Part shown: positions 8,327 through 16,972 of the stretch, piece by piece
Layout of the letters: each line of letters starts with the position of its first letter
Numbering within the stretch: the stretch's first letter is position 1
Origin: JBBSIN01 sp038232055
GTDB lineage: Bacteria > Actinomycetota > Actinomycetes > JADGOV01
Assembly: GCA_038232055.1 (NCBI GenBank)
Contig: JBBSIN010000004.1
Location: forward strand, 1 to 64,000
Direction of reading: 5' to 3'
DNA: 64,000 nucleotides
Notes under the pieces: generated by a model
Database searches by the model: none
Told to the model about the DNA's origin: nothing
What the model saw: only the letters and a program-made list of their open reading frames with translations
Made by a program: the position numbers and the translations under genes

Positions 8327-9348
8327 CCGAAGAAGACCTCGGCTTCGGCGTACATCTGAGGTGGCACGAGCTTCAGCTCGCGGGTCGCCGCCTCGAGGGA
8401 GACCAGCTCGATCGCGGTGCCACGCAGCGCGGTCATCGTGCCCCAGCGATGGGCGTGGGCGGCGTCGATGGCGTGCAGGCCGAAGCGGGTCGCGAGCACC
8501 CGGTCGAACGCGGTTGGCGTGCCGCCGCGCTGGATGTGGCCCAGCACGGTGGTGCGCGCCTCCTTGCCGGTGCGCGACTCGATCTCGCGCTCGAGCGCGA
8601 CGCCGATGCCGCCGAGCCGCACGTGCCCGAAGGCGTCGAGGTCACCTTCCGCCAGCGCCATCGTGCCCTCCGCGGGCGTCGCGCCTTCGGCCACGACCAC
8701 GATCGGCGCATAGTTGCTCCGAAACCGGTGCTCGATGTGCGCGCAGACCCGCTCGATGTCGAACGGCTTCTCCGGGATGAGGATGACGTTTGCGCCACCT
8801 GCCAGCCCGGCGTGCAGCGCGATCCAGCCCGCGTGGCGTCCCATGACCTCGACGATGAGCGCCCGGTGGTGACTCTCCGCCGTCGTGTGCAGCCGGTCGA
8901 TCGCCTCCATGGCGATGTTGACGGCGGTGTCAAAGCCGAACGTGTAGTCGGTGGCACCCAGGTCGTTGTCGATGGTCTTGGGTACGCCGACGACCTGTAC
9001 GCCGGCGTCGTACAGCCGCTTCGCGACGCCGAGGGTGTCCTCACCACCGATCGCGATGAGCGCGTCGACCCCGAGCCGGCCCAGGTTCTCCACGATGCGC
9101 TCGACGCCGCCGTCAACCTTGAAGGGGTTCGTTCGCGAGGAGCCGAGGATCGTCCCCCCGCGCGGCAGGATGCCGCGGACGTCCGGGACGCCGAGCGGCA
9201 TCGTGAGCCCGTCCAGCGGTCCACGCCACCCGTCGCGGAAGCCGACGAACTCGTGACCGTAGTCGCCGACCCCCTTGCGGACGACGGCACGGATCACCGC
9301 GTTGAGGCCAGGACAGTCGCCGCCACCGGTGAGCACGCCGATTCGCAT
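8323..9348 (-). CDS. pfp: 6-phosphofructokinase, residues of the pyrophosphate-dependent type
   Basis: A 341-residue cytosolic glycolytic enzyme that phosphorylates fructose 6-phosphate. It shows GGGDCPGLNAVIR at the N-terminus, the catalytic PKTIDND motif, the MGRHAGW substrate motif and GHIQRGG. The phosphoryl-donor residues are decisive: D104 in GGEDT and K124 in VPKTIDND. ATP-type enzymes carry Gly at 104, whereas Asp104 with Lys124 marks the PPi-dependent group III enzymes such as that of Amycolatopsis methanolica. I therefore predict a reversible PPi-dependent enzyme, though assay would be needed because the ATP/PPi assignment rests on two residues. It is translationally coupled to a small PH-domain membrane protein. 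Confidence 0.85.
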   Translation of the reverse strand: MRIGVLTGGGDCPGLNAVIRAVVRKGVGDYGHEFVGFRDGWRGPLDGLTMPLGVPDVRGILPRGGTILGSSRTNPFKVDGGVERIVENLGRLGVDALIAIGGEDTLGVAKRLYDAGVQVVGVPKTIDNDLGATDYTFGFDTAVNIAMEAIDRLHTTAESHHRALIVEVMGRHAGWIALHAGLAGGANVILIPEKPFDIERVCAHIEHRFRSNYAPIVVVAEGATPAEGTMALAEGDLDAFGHVRLGGIGVALEREIESRTGKEARTTVLGHIQRGGTPTAFDRVLATRFGLHAIDAAHAHRWGTMTALRGTAIELVSLEAATRELKLVPPQMYAEAEVFFG

Positions 9349-9367
9349 GCCGGAAACCTACCCAGCG

Positions 9368-10639
9368 TCAGCGCACCAGCAGCGCCGACGGCGGGTAGCC
9401 GCCGGGGAAGCGCCCCGGCAGCACAGTGAGCCGGCCGGTGCTGGTCGACCACAGCCCGATTCGCTGGAAGCCGTCGTCCGGCCACCGCACCCCGATGGCC
9501 AGGTAGCGCCCGTCGGGTGACCAGGACAGGTCGGCCGCCTGCTTCTCCGGGGTCCCGATCCCGGGCAGGCGCACCGGTCGACCGGTGGTGAGGTCGAGCA
9601 CCCAGACCCGGCCGTACTGTGCCGGCCGGTCGAAACCGTGCTGGCCGAACGACGCGAGCGCCAGCCGGCGCCCGTCCGGGCTGAACGCGCCCACCCCGAG
9701 GCTGCTCACGCCGGGCCAGCGGTAGGTCTGCATGCCGCCGGTACGGAGGTCGCTGACGACCAGGAAACACGCCTCGGGGCTCGGAACGAACACCTGACAG
9801 GCCGGCGTGAGCCAGGCCGCCCGACGCGATGTCGCCACAACGACGGAGCGCGTTCGGCCGTAGGTGCGCAGCCGCTGGCCGGAGGCCGGGTCGACCAGGG
9901 CCAGCACAGCCGGTTGCTCTGACCGGTAGGCCGCGACGAGCAGGCCGGCTCCCGTGTCGGCGTGCAGCAGCCAGCCGGCGGGCACCGGCCTCCGCAGCAG
10001 CACCCGGCCGCCGGTTGTCACCTCCAGCAGCGTGGCCGGTCGGCCCTGCGCCGGCGGGTTCCGCAGTGCCCAGAACCTGCCCGGCCGGGCAGCGGCTACT
10101 ACGTCGTCGGCCCGAACCAGCTCGGCGGCTCCTCCCGAGGAGCGCAGGAAGAGCACCCGACCGAGGTACGGCGCCGCCTCCTGCTGGAGAAGGACGAGTA
10201 CGCCGCCCTGCACCGGTACCAGCCGCTCTACTGCGTAGCCTTCGGGCACCGGCAAGCCGGCCGGCTGCAGGTCGCCGCTGGCCGCGTCGAGTCGGCGAAG
10301 CGCCGCCCCACCGAGAAGGAGCTCGAGACCGGCCGGACCTGGCTGCTTCGGCCCCACGAACTGTGGACGCAGCGGCCCCGAAGGTGAGGGCGGTGCCGAG
10401 GGCGCCCTCGCCTCCCGGGCCGCTTCGGCGCCGGGCGGGGAGGGCCGCACGGTCACCGGCGAGACCGGCGCGGGCGCCGTACCCCTTGGCGCGGCATGGC
10501 CGCCGTCCCGCAGCGCGCCGTAGCCCAGCGCGCCGAGCCCGACCGCGACAGCGGCGAGCACGACGACGATCCGCGGCACCGGGCGTCGCGGCGACGGCTC
10601 GTCGTCGTCCGGTCGGCCGCCGGTCAGCACCTCGGCCAT
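9368..10639 (-). CDS. Membrane-anchored beta-propeller-like protein
   Basis: A 423-residue protein with a short cytoplasmic N-terminus and one membrane helix at about residues 24-46 (IVVVLAAVAVGLGALGYGAL). It is followed by a Pro-rich linker and a large extracytoplasmic region. The second half has TolB/WD40-like repeats, for example FSPDGRRLALASF and LSWSPDGRYLAIGVRW, each followed by WVLDLTTGRP- or LWSTSTGRL-type strands. No enzymatic motif is seen. It may bind a protein or glycan at the cell surface, which is inference. It is divergent from the DUF1028 gene with only 32 bases between starts. Confidence 0.7.
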   Translation of the reverse strand: MAEVLTGGRPDDDEPSPRRPVPRIVVVLAAVAVGLGALGYGALRDGGHAAPRGTAPAPVSPVTVRPSPPGAEAAREARAPSAPPSPSGPLRPQFVGPKQPGPAGLELLLGGAALRRLDAASGDLQPAGLPVPEGYAVERLVPVQGGVLVLLQQEAAPYLGRVLFLRSSGGAAELVRADDVVAAARPGRFWALRNPPAQGRPATLLEVTTGGRVLLRRPVPAGWLLHADTGAGLLVAAYRSEQPAVLALVDPASGQRLRTYGRTRSVVVATSRRAAWLTPACQVFVPSPEACFLVVSDLRTGGMQTYRWPGVSSLGVGAFSPDGRRLALASFGQHGFDRPAQYGRVWVLDLTTGRPVRLPGIGTPEKQAADLSWSPDGRYLAIGVRWPDDGFQRIGLWSTSTGRLTVLPGRFPGGYPPSALLVR

Positions 10640-10671
10640 GACCGGATTATGCGCCGGATATCGTCCGGCGC

Positions 10672-11562
10672 ATGACGTTCTCGGTGGTCGGGCGAAGCGA
10701 CGACGGGTCGGCGTGGGGTGTGGCTGTCGCGTCGAAGTTCCTCGCCGTGGGTGCGGCGGTCCCCGGCGCGGCCGCGGACGCCGGCGCCATCGCCACCCAG
10801 TCCTACGCCAACCTCGCCTACCGACCGGACGGCCTCGCCCTGCTGCGCGAGGGGCGTACGGCGCAGCAGGTGCTCGACGTCCTCACCGCCGCCGACGAGC
10901 TGCGGGCGCAGCGCCAAGCCGGCATCGTGGACCTCGCCGGTCGCGCCGCCACCTTCACCGGTGCCGAGTGCCATGCCTGGGCGGGCGGGCGCACCGGCGA
11001 CGGGTACGCCGTACAGGGCAACATCCTCGTCGGCCCGGAAGTGGTCGAGGCGATGACCGAAGCCTGGCTGCGATCGGAGCCGACGGCGCCACTCGCCCGG
11101 CGCCTGCTCGCGGCCCTGGTCGCCGGCGACGAGGCGGGAGGCGACCGTCGCGGTCGGCAGTCGGCGGCGCTGCTCGTCGTCAGCCAGGGCGGGGGCTACG
11201 GCGGCGGAAGCGACGTGTACGCCGACCTGCGCGTCGACGACTCGCCCCGACCGGTGCCGGAGCTGGAGCGGTTGCTCGGCCTGCACGACATCTATTTTGG
11301 TCAGCCCGACCCCACCGCGCTGCGGCCGTTGGTGGGCCAACTTCTCGACGAGGTCGGCGGGCTGCTCGTGCAGGTGGGGCACCCTCCTGCCGAGCCGGGA
11401 ACCGCGGCGGTGCGGGCGGCGCTGTGGGACTGGGCGGGGGTCGAGAACCTCGAGGAGCGGATTTCCGACGAGGACGTAATCGACCAGGTCGTCCTCGACG
11501 TGCTTCGGCTCAAGGCGGTCGAGCACGAGCCGGGGCCGACGAAGAGCCCGAGCGCCAACTAA
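10672..11562 (+). CDS. DUF1028 family protein
   Basis: A 296-residue protein that opens MTFSVVGRSDDGSAWGVAVA and contains SKFLAVGAAVPGA, ATQSYAN and DGYAVQGNILVG, all hallmarks of DUF1028. The family has an Ntn-hydrolase-like fold, but its substrate is not established. A C-terminal extension (from about residue 200) carries YADLRVDDSPRPVPELERL, seen in longer members. The start at ATG 10672 puts the hallmark directly at the N-terminus. It stands alone and is followed by a 238-base spacer leading to the Crp gene. Confidence 0.85.
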   Translation: MTFSVVGRSDDGSAWGVAVASKFLAVGAAVPGAAADAGAIATQSYANLAYRPDGLALLREGRTAQQVLDVLTAADELRAQRQAGIVDLAGRAATFTGAECHAWAGGRTGDGYAVQGNILVGPEVVEAMTEAWLRSEPTAPLARRLLAALVAGDEAGGDRRGRQSAALLVVSQGGGYGGGSDVYADLRVDDSPRPVPELERLLGLHDIYFGQPDPTALRPLVGQLLDEVGGLLVQVGHPPAEPGTAAVRAALWDWAGVENLEERISDEDVIDQVVLDVLRLKAVEHEPGPTKSPSAN

Positions 11563-11732
11563 GCCCGGGCACCAAACACTTCCAACGAGCAGCGAATGGG
11601 CGGAACGTCGCCGCCGCGACCTCCCGCCCCGCCCCCCTTGCCTACGCTGTGCCGGCCAGCCCCCTCGCCCGTCCGGTGTGGGGCCAGCCTGTCGCAGGTG
11701 CGCCCTGCGGACTGTCGCTCAGCTGACGGCAA

Positions 11733-11754
11733 AAGTGTCGCGAAGCCGACACTT
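11733..11754. promoter_or_regulatory. Perfect palindrome with Crp-site geometry upstream of the Crp gene
   Basis: The arms AAGTGTCG (11733-11740) and CGACACTT (11747-11754) are perfect inverted repeats with six bases between them. The core TGTCG-N6-CGACA has the spacing of the Crp consensus TGTGA-N6-TCACA. It ends 46 bases before the proposed start of a Crp/Fnr regulator, so it is a good candidate for an autoregulatory operator. Confidence 0.65.
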
Positions 11755-11800
11755 CCGTGGCAGGGTGACCCGAGTGAGGCCTGCAGGCGGCGGAACCGGC

Positions 11801-12547
11801 ATGGCCCGCGCGGCCGGCGGGCGCGCGGGGATCGCCTCGGCCCTGGCCTCGGTCGAGCTTTTCGCCGGGCTCGGCGACGCAGTTGTCGACGCACTCGCCG
11901 GGGTCGCCGTGCCGCGCAGGTTCGGCAAGGGCGCGCTGCTGTTCTCCGAGGGTGACCCGGGTGGGTCGCTTCTCGTCGTCACCGAGGGCGCCATCTGCAT
12001 CTTCCGTTCGTCGCTGTCCGGCGAACGCGCCGTACTCACCGTGCTGCGGCCCCTTGACGTCCTGGGCGAGATGGCGCTGCTCGACGGCGCTCCACGCTCG
12101 GCGTCGGCCGAGGCGATCGCACCCACCACCGTGCTCGCGTTGCGCCGTGAGTCGTTCCTCAATCTGCTGCACAGCCAGCCGAGCCTGGTCGAGCCCCTTG
12201 TCCGACACCTGGGCGCCATGATTCGCCGACTGTCCGAGCAGACGGCCGACCATGTCTTCCTCGACCTCGGCGGCCGGGTGGCGAAGGCGCTGCTGCGCCT
12301 CGCCGAGGGAGCGCCGCAACGCGAGTCCCGGCAGATCGTCACTCTTTCCCAGGGCCGGCTGGCCGAGATGGTCGGCGGGAGCCGGCAGAGCGTCAACCAG
12401 GTGCTCGGCGGGCTCGCCGAGCGCGGCATCGTCCGCGTCGAGGGTCGCCGTATCGTCCTCCTCGACGACGCCGCCCTCCGTCGGCGCGCCGGTCTTCCGC
12501 CGGTCGTCGTGCCTCCGCCGCAGCAGGCACCGTGGACCACTCGATGA
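11801..12547 (+). CDS. Crp/Fnr-family transcriptional regulator
   Basis: A 248-residue regulator with an N-terminal cyclic-nucleotide-binding domain at about residues 15-130. It contains the jelly-roll turn EGDPGGSLLVVTEG and the phosphate-binding-like segment LGEMALLDGAPRSASAEA, close to the cAMP-contacting GE-LA--RS pattern. A C-terminal winged helix follows (LSQGRLAEMVGGSRQSVNQV). There is no Fe-S cysteine cluster, so cAMP sensing is more likely than oxygen sensing. The start at ATG 11801 was preferred over an upstream GTG at 11774. Its last four bases overlap the start of a class III cyclase gene, giving a probable two-gene cAMP signalling unit. Confidence 0.9.
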   Translation: MARAAGGRAGIASALASVELFAGLGDAVVDALAGVAVPRRFGKGALLFSEGDPGGSLLVVTEGAICIFRSSLSGERAVLTVLRPLDVLGEMALLDGAPRSASAEAIAPTTVLALRRESFLNLLHSQPSLVEPLVRHLGAMIRRLSEQTADHVFLDLGGRVAKALLRLAEGAPQRESRQIVTLSQGRLAEMVGGSRQSVNQVLGGLAERGIVRVEGRRIVLLDDAALRRRAGLPPVVVPPPQQAPWTTR

Positions 12548-15500
12548 TCTCCGGACCGACCTGCCGGGCGTGCGGTTTCGGTAACCCGCCCGGCGCGCGG
12601 TTCTGCGGCCGGTGCGGCGATCGGCTGGCGGCCGGATGCCCCACCTGCGGCGAGCCGATCCGGTCCGGTCTGCCGTTCTGCACCGCCTGCGGTACGCCGC
12701 TGGCGGTGCAGCCGGAGCCAACCCGCCGCCTGCCCGTGCAGATACCGCTTCCCCGGGAGCAGCGACGCATCGTCTCCGTCCTCTTCGTCGACCTGGTCGG
12801 CTACACCGTGGCCGCCGCAGCCAGCGACCCGGAGGACCTGCGCCGGATGCAGTCGGCGTACTTCGGCACCGCCCGGATGGTCATCGAGCGGTACGGCGGC
12901 ACCGTGGAGAAGTACATCGGCGACGCGGTCATGGCATGTTTCGGCGCGCCCACTGCACACGAGGACGACCCCGACCGGGCCGTCGCGGCCGCCCTCCACG
13001 TCCGCGACGCGCTGCTCGACCAGCGACTACCCGGGGGTCGCCCGATGCGGGTCCGACTCGGCGTGGCGACCGGCGAGGCGCTCGTCGACCTCGACGCCGA
13101 CCGGCAGGCCATGGTGGCCGGGGACGTCGTCAATATCGCCTGCCGGCTGGAGGAGCACGCCCAGCCGGGCACGATCCTCGTCGATCTGGCGACCGCGCGA
13201 GCTACCGGGTCGCTGGCCGAGTTCGCCGAGGCGGCACCGATCCTGCTGCCCGGCCGCCCGGACCCGGTTCAGTGTCGCGCCGCACTGCGCACGGTGGCAC
13301 CACCGGCCGGCGGCGTCAGCAGCACCGCGGTCATCGGCCGCGATTCGGAGATTGCGCTGCTCACCGGCGCCCTTCGGCGCACCGTCCGCGACCGCTCGCC
13401 GCAGCTGGTCACCATCCTGGGCGACGCGGGGTTGGGCAAGAGCCGGCTGGTCCGCGAGCTCGAGGCGCGCCTGGGCAAAGTCGGGGAGCCGGTGCGGTGG
13501 CGGGTGGGGCACTGCCCGCCGTACGGCGAGAGCGTCACGTTCTGGGCGTTGGCCGAGATCGTCAAGACCCACGCCGGGGTGCTCGACAGCGACACCGCCG
13601 AAGCCGCACGGGCGAAGGTGACGGCCGCGGTGGCCGCCGTGCTGCCGCCGGAGGACGCCCCCGGTGTCGCCGACCGGCTGGCGCCGCTCCTCGGCCTGGG
13701 GGCCGGGTCCCCCAGCGCGGAGGAGGCTCGCGCCGCGTGGACGCGGTTCCTGCTGGCGATCGCCGAGGACCAGCCGCTCGCGCTGGTCGTGGAGGACCTG
13801 CACTGGGCCGACGACGCGCTGCTGGACTTCCTGGAGGGGCTGCTCGGCGCCGCCGGCCACGTCCCCCTTCTGCTCGTGGTCACCGCTCGCCCGCACCAGC
13901 TCTCGGAGCGTCGGCCCGACTGGGGCGCGCAGCTGCGCGACAGCGTCAAGATTCCGCTCTCACCGCTCGACGGGCCGCAGACGGCTGCCCTGTTCGGGGC
14001 GCTGCTCGGACGGTCGGTGCTCCCGGCAGAGACGCAGCGACGGCTGATCGGGTTGGCCGGCGGCAACCCGCTGTACGCGGCGGAGTACGTGCGGATGCTC
14101 GCCGACACCGGGGCGCTGCGGCCCGGTTCGGGCCGCCGTGCCCTGCCGAGCGCCGGGCTGCCTCTGCCGCAGTCCGTACACAGCCTCATCGCCAGCCGGC
14201 TCGACCTGCTCGCACCGGCCGAGCGCGCCGTCCTGCAGGCAGCGGCGGTGGTCGGCCAGCAGTTCAGCGCTGGTGCGGCGGCCGCCGTGGCCGGCGCCGA
14301 CCCGGCGGTCGTGGAGCCGGCGCTGCAGGCCCTCGACCGGCGGCAGATCGTCCGTCGACGAGCGACGCCCAGTGTCCGTGGCGATACGGACTACGAGTTC
14401 CGGCACGTGCTCGTCCGCGACGTCGCCTACGCGCAGATTCCGCGGGCGACCCGGGCCGAGCAGCATCGCCGGACCGCCGACTGGCTCGACGCGGTGACGG
14501 CCACGCGCGAGGACGACATCGCCGAGCTGCTCGCCCACCACCGGGTCGCGGCGTACGACCTGGTGGCCGAGCGCGGCGCCTACCCAGCGCTCAACGCGGC
14601 GGCGTACGCCGAACCGGCTCGTCGCGCACTGCTGGCCGCCGCCGTCCGCGCCGCCCGGCTGCACGCCCTGTCGGCGGCGCGCGGCTACGTCGACCGCGCG
14701 CTGGCGCTCTGGCCGGCCGGCGTCGACCCGGCGGGTCGCTGGCGGGCCATCCGCCTCGCGCAGGAGGTGTGCTTTTTCGCCAGCGAGGACGAGTTCTACG
14801 CCGGCGACGGCCCGACGCTGCTGGCGGAGGCGGCCGTCGCGCTGCTCGCGCTCGGCGACGTCGCCGAAGCGGCCCGCGCCGAGACGCTGCTCGGTCAGGT
14901 GGAGTGGTACCGCGCCGAGGCGGCCGCGGCGTTCGGTCACCTCGGCCGAGCCGTCGCGCTGCTCGCGACCGAGCCGCCCAGCGAGCAAAAGGCGACGGCG
15001 TACGCCGAGCTGGCTCGGCTGCACATGCTGACCCACCACCACACGGCGGCGATCGAGGCCGCCACCGTGGCCCGCGGCATGGCGCACGCGTTGGACCAGC
15101 CGGAGATCGAGGCCGGCGCGCTCGTGACGATCGGCACCGCCCGTTACCTCTCCGGGAACCCGGCCGGCGTCGCCGACCAGGAGGCCGCCGTCGACCTCGC
15201 CCGCCGGCATCGGCTGCGGGCGCTGCACCGCGCCGCGAACAACCTGGCGGCCACCCTCCAGGAGGAGGGCCAGCTGCGGCGCAGCTACGAGCTGATCGAG
15301 GAGAGCGAGGCGGTCGGGCGCAACGCCGGCCTGTCGCTGACGAGCAAGTTCAGCGAGCCCGACGTCGCGATGCGGGCGTACTTCGCCGGCGACTGGGGGC
15401 GGGCGCTGGCCGTCTCCGACGCCTGGCTGGGCGGGCTCGTGACCGCTACCCCGCATCCGTGGGAGATCCATCTGCGGGCACTGTGCGCCTGGCTCCGCCT

Positions 15501-16113
15501 GCTGCGGGGCGCGCCGGCGCAGACCGTCGAGCCCGACCTGCGCCGGGCCCTGGAGCTCGCTCGCCGCGGCAGCTTCCCGCAGCTGCTCCGGCCCGCGCTT
15601 GCGCATGCCGCGCTCTGCCGCGTGATCACCGGGGACCTTCCCGAGGCCGCGCCGCTCTACGACGAGCTCGACACGGAGTGGCGCGACGAACCGGCCAGCG
15701 CCTCGCGGGAGTGGATTCAGGCAGCGGTCAACGTCGGCTCGCAGCTCGACGCCTACGACGACGGCGATCGCGTGCTGACCGTCGTACGCCGCCTGGAGGC
15801 ACTGCGGCGCCCCACGCTGTGGGTACACGCCGCGCTGGCCTCCGGGCGGGCGCACCTGGCGGCCGGACGACCGGAGGCCGGCGCGCTGGCAGCCGAGGCA
15901 GCGGAGCGCTACGCCGAGATCGGCGACCTCTCCGATCAGGCCTTGGCGACGCTGCACGCCGCTCGAGCCTACGTCGCCGCCGGACGCCCCGACCAGGCGT
16001 CGGCGTACGTCGTGGCGGCACGCGCTTTCTGCCGGCGCAACGCCGCGGTGCGCCTGTTGGCCTACCTGCCGGCGGTCAGGGACCTCCCGCTGGAGGTCGG
16101 CCGCGGCGTTTGA
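12544..16113 (+). CDS. Zinc-ribbon / class III adenylate cyclase / AAA ATPase / TPR signalling protein
   Basis: A 1189-residue cytosolic multidomain protein. Residues 1-52 hold paired CxxC zinc ribbons (CRACG, CGRCG, CPTCG, CTACG). Residues about 75-245 form a class III cyclase domain with both metal-binding Asp (LFVDLVGYT and IGDAVMACFG), the Lys of VEKYIGD and the Asn/Arg of VNIACRLE, so it looks catalytically competent. An AAA-type ATPase follows with Walker A GDAGLGKS at about 295 and Walker B LALVVEDLHWAD at about 412. The C-terminal 600 residues are alpha-helical TPR-like repeats. The ATG overlaps the Crp stop (ATGA); a GTG at 12532 is an alternative. It probably makes cAMP for the adjacent Crp regulator in response to an input read by the TPR region. 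Confidence 0.9.
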   Translation: MISGPTCRACGFGNPPGARFCGRCGDRLAAGCPTCGEPIRSGLPFCTACGTPLAVQPEPTRRLPVQIPLPREQRRIVSVLFVDLVGYTVAAAASDPEDLRRMQSAYFGTARMVIERYGGTVEKYIGDAVMACFGAPTAHEDDPDRAVAAALHVRDALLDQRLPGGRPMRVRLGVATGEALVDLDADRQAMVAGDVVNIACRLEEHAQPGTILVDLATARATGSLAEFAEAAPILLPGRPDPVQCRAALRTVAPPAGGVSSTAVIGRDSEIALLTGALRRTVRDRSPQLVTILGDAGLGKSRLVRELEARLGKVGEPVRWRVGHCPPYGESVTFWALAEIVKTHAGVLDSDTAEAARAKVTAAVAAVLPPEDAPGVADRLAPLLGLGAGSPSAEEARAAWTRFLLAIAEDQPLALVVEDLHWADDALLDFLEGLLGAAGHVPLLLVVTARPHQLSERRPDWGAQLRDSVKIPLSPLDGPQTAALFGALLGRSVLPAETQRRLIGLAGGNPLYAAEYVRMLADTGALRPGSGRRALPSAGLPLPQSVHSLIASRLDLLAPAERAVLQAAAVVGQQFSAGAAAAVAGADPAVVEPALQALDRRQIVRRRATPSVRGDTDYEFRHVLVRDVAYAQIPRATRAEQHRRTADWLDAVTATREDDIAELLAHHRVAAYDLVAERGAYPALNAAAYAEPARRALLAAAVRAARLHALSAARGYVDRALALWPAGVDPAGRWRAIRLAQEVCFFASEDEFYAGDGPTLLAEAAVALLALGDVAEAARAETLLGQVEWYRAEAAAAFGHLGRAVALLATEPPSEQKATAYAELARLHMLTHHHTAAIEAATVARGMAHALDQPEIEAGALVTIGTARYLSGNPAGVADQEAAVDLARRHRLRALHRAANNLAATLQEEGQLRRSYELIEESEAVGRNAGLSLTSKFSEPDVAMRAYFAGDWGRALAVSDAWLGGLVTATPHPWEIHLRALCAWLRLLRGAPAQTVEPDLRRALELARRGSFPQLLRPALAHAALCRVITGDLPEAAPLYDELDTEWRDEPASASREWIQAAVNVGSQLDAYDDGDRVLTVVRRLEALRRPTLWVHAALASGRAHLAAGRPEAGALAAEAAERYAEIGDLSDQALATLHAARAYVAAGRPDQASAYVVAARAFCRRNAAVRLLAYLPAVRDLPLEVGRGV

Positions 16114-16149
16114 CGACGTACGTCGGCTGCGGTTCGCGGGACGTTCGGG

Positions 16150-16836
16150 TCAGGCCGCCTTTTGGACCGCGGCCTTGGCCTTGGTCGCGTAGACGTCGAC
16201 GTACTCCTGCCCGGACAGCACCATGATCTCGTACATGATCTCGTCGGTCATCGACCGCAGCACGAAGCCGTTGCGCTCCATGCCGCGATAGCGGGAGAAG
16301 TCGAGCGGCTTGCCGATCCGCACGCCGGGGCGGACCCCGAAGCGCGGGAACGCCCGCCCCGGTGGCTGCAGCCGCCGGGTGTCGACCATCACCACCGGGA
16401 TCACCGGTACGCCGGCCTCGAGCGCCATGCGGCCGACGCCGGTCTTGCCGCGATAGAGCCGACCGTCCGGCGAGCGCGTGCCCTCCGGGTAGATGCCGAG
16501 CAGCTCGCCCTCCCGGAGGATCCGCAGGCCGGTCCCGATGGCGGCCTCGCTGGCCCGGCCGCCGGTGCGGTCCAGCGGCACCTGCCCGACGGAACGCATG
16601 AACGCGGCCACCAGCCGCCCCTTGAGCCCCGCACCGGTGAAGTAGTCGGACTTGGCGAGGAACGTGATGCGCCGCGGCACCAGAAGCGGCAAGAAGATCG
16701 AGTCGGAGAACGACAGGTGGTTGCTCGCGAAGATGGCGCCGCCGCGCGGGGGGACGTTCTCCAGCCCCTCGATCCACGGCCGGAACAGCGGGCGCAGGAT
16801 CGGCGTCAGGATCGCCTTCACGATCCAGTAACCCAT
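16150..16836 (-). CDS. plsC: 1-acyl-sn-glycerol-3-phosphate acyltransferase (PlsC family)
   Basis: A 228-residue membrane-associated acyltransferase that transfers a fatty acyl group to lysophosphatidic acid in phospholipid synthesis. The family motifs are present: block I NHLSFSD (H40, D45), the substrate block around VPLDR, block III YPEGTRS and block IV VPVIPV. An N-terminal hydrophobic stretch (GYWIVKAILTPILRPLF) would associate with the membrane. The start at ATG 16836 was chosen because upstream codons in the frame have no family similarity. It corresponds in position and type to M. tuberculosis Rv2182c. The downstream end is convergent with the cyclase gene. Confidence 0.9.
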   Translation of the reverse strand: MGYWIVKAILTPILRPLFRPWIEGLENVPPRGGAIFASNHLSFSDSIFLPLLVPRRITFLAKSDYFTGAGLKGRLVAAFMRSVGQVPLDRTGGRASEAAIGTGLRILREGELLGIYPEGTRSPDGRLYRGKTGVGRMALEAGVPVIPVVMVDTRRLQPPGRAFPRFGVRPGVRIGKPLDFSRYRGMERNGFVLRSMTDEIMYEIMVLSGQEYVDVYATKAKAAVQKAA

Positions 16837-16972
16837 CGGTGTCCTCCCGCTGCCCGAGCCGGTCTCCGACCCTACGGATAGCGGAGCGGCACGGCAACGA
16901 CGGGTCGCTGGTGTCGCCAGGTCTTCTCGCGCGCCGTGGCGACGACCCCGCCGGACATGCGACGATTCGGGC

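Noticed and set aside
11733..11754. Palindrome read as a transcription terminator
   Set aside because: The stem is only eight pairs with a six-base loop and lies just before a gene start with Crp-site spacing, so an operator fits better.
13960..15957. Very long open frame antisense to the cyclase gene
   Set aside because: It is a codon-bias shadow in high-GC DNA: composition is Arg/Gly-rich, it has no motif, and the forward gene has full domain support.
16114..16125. 12-base perfect palindrome CGACGTACGTCG between convergent genes
   Set aside because: It has no loop and no second copy was noticed; too short to support a function.
12612..16226. Overlapping +1 frame of about 1200 codons inside the cyclase gene
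   Set aside because: Arg/Pro/Gly-rich with no recognisable domain; explained by the G/C bias of the real frame.
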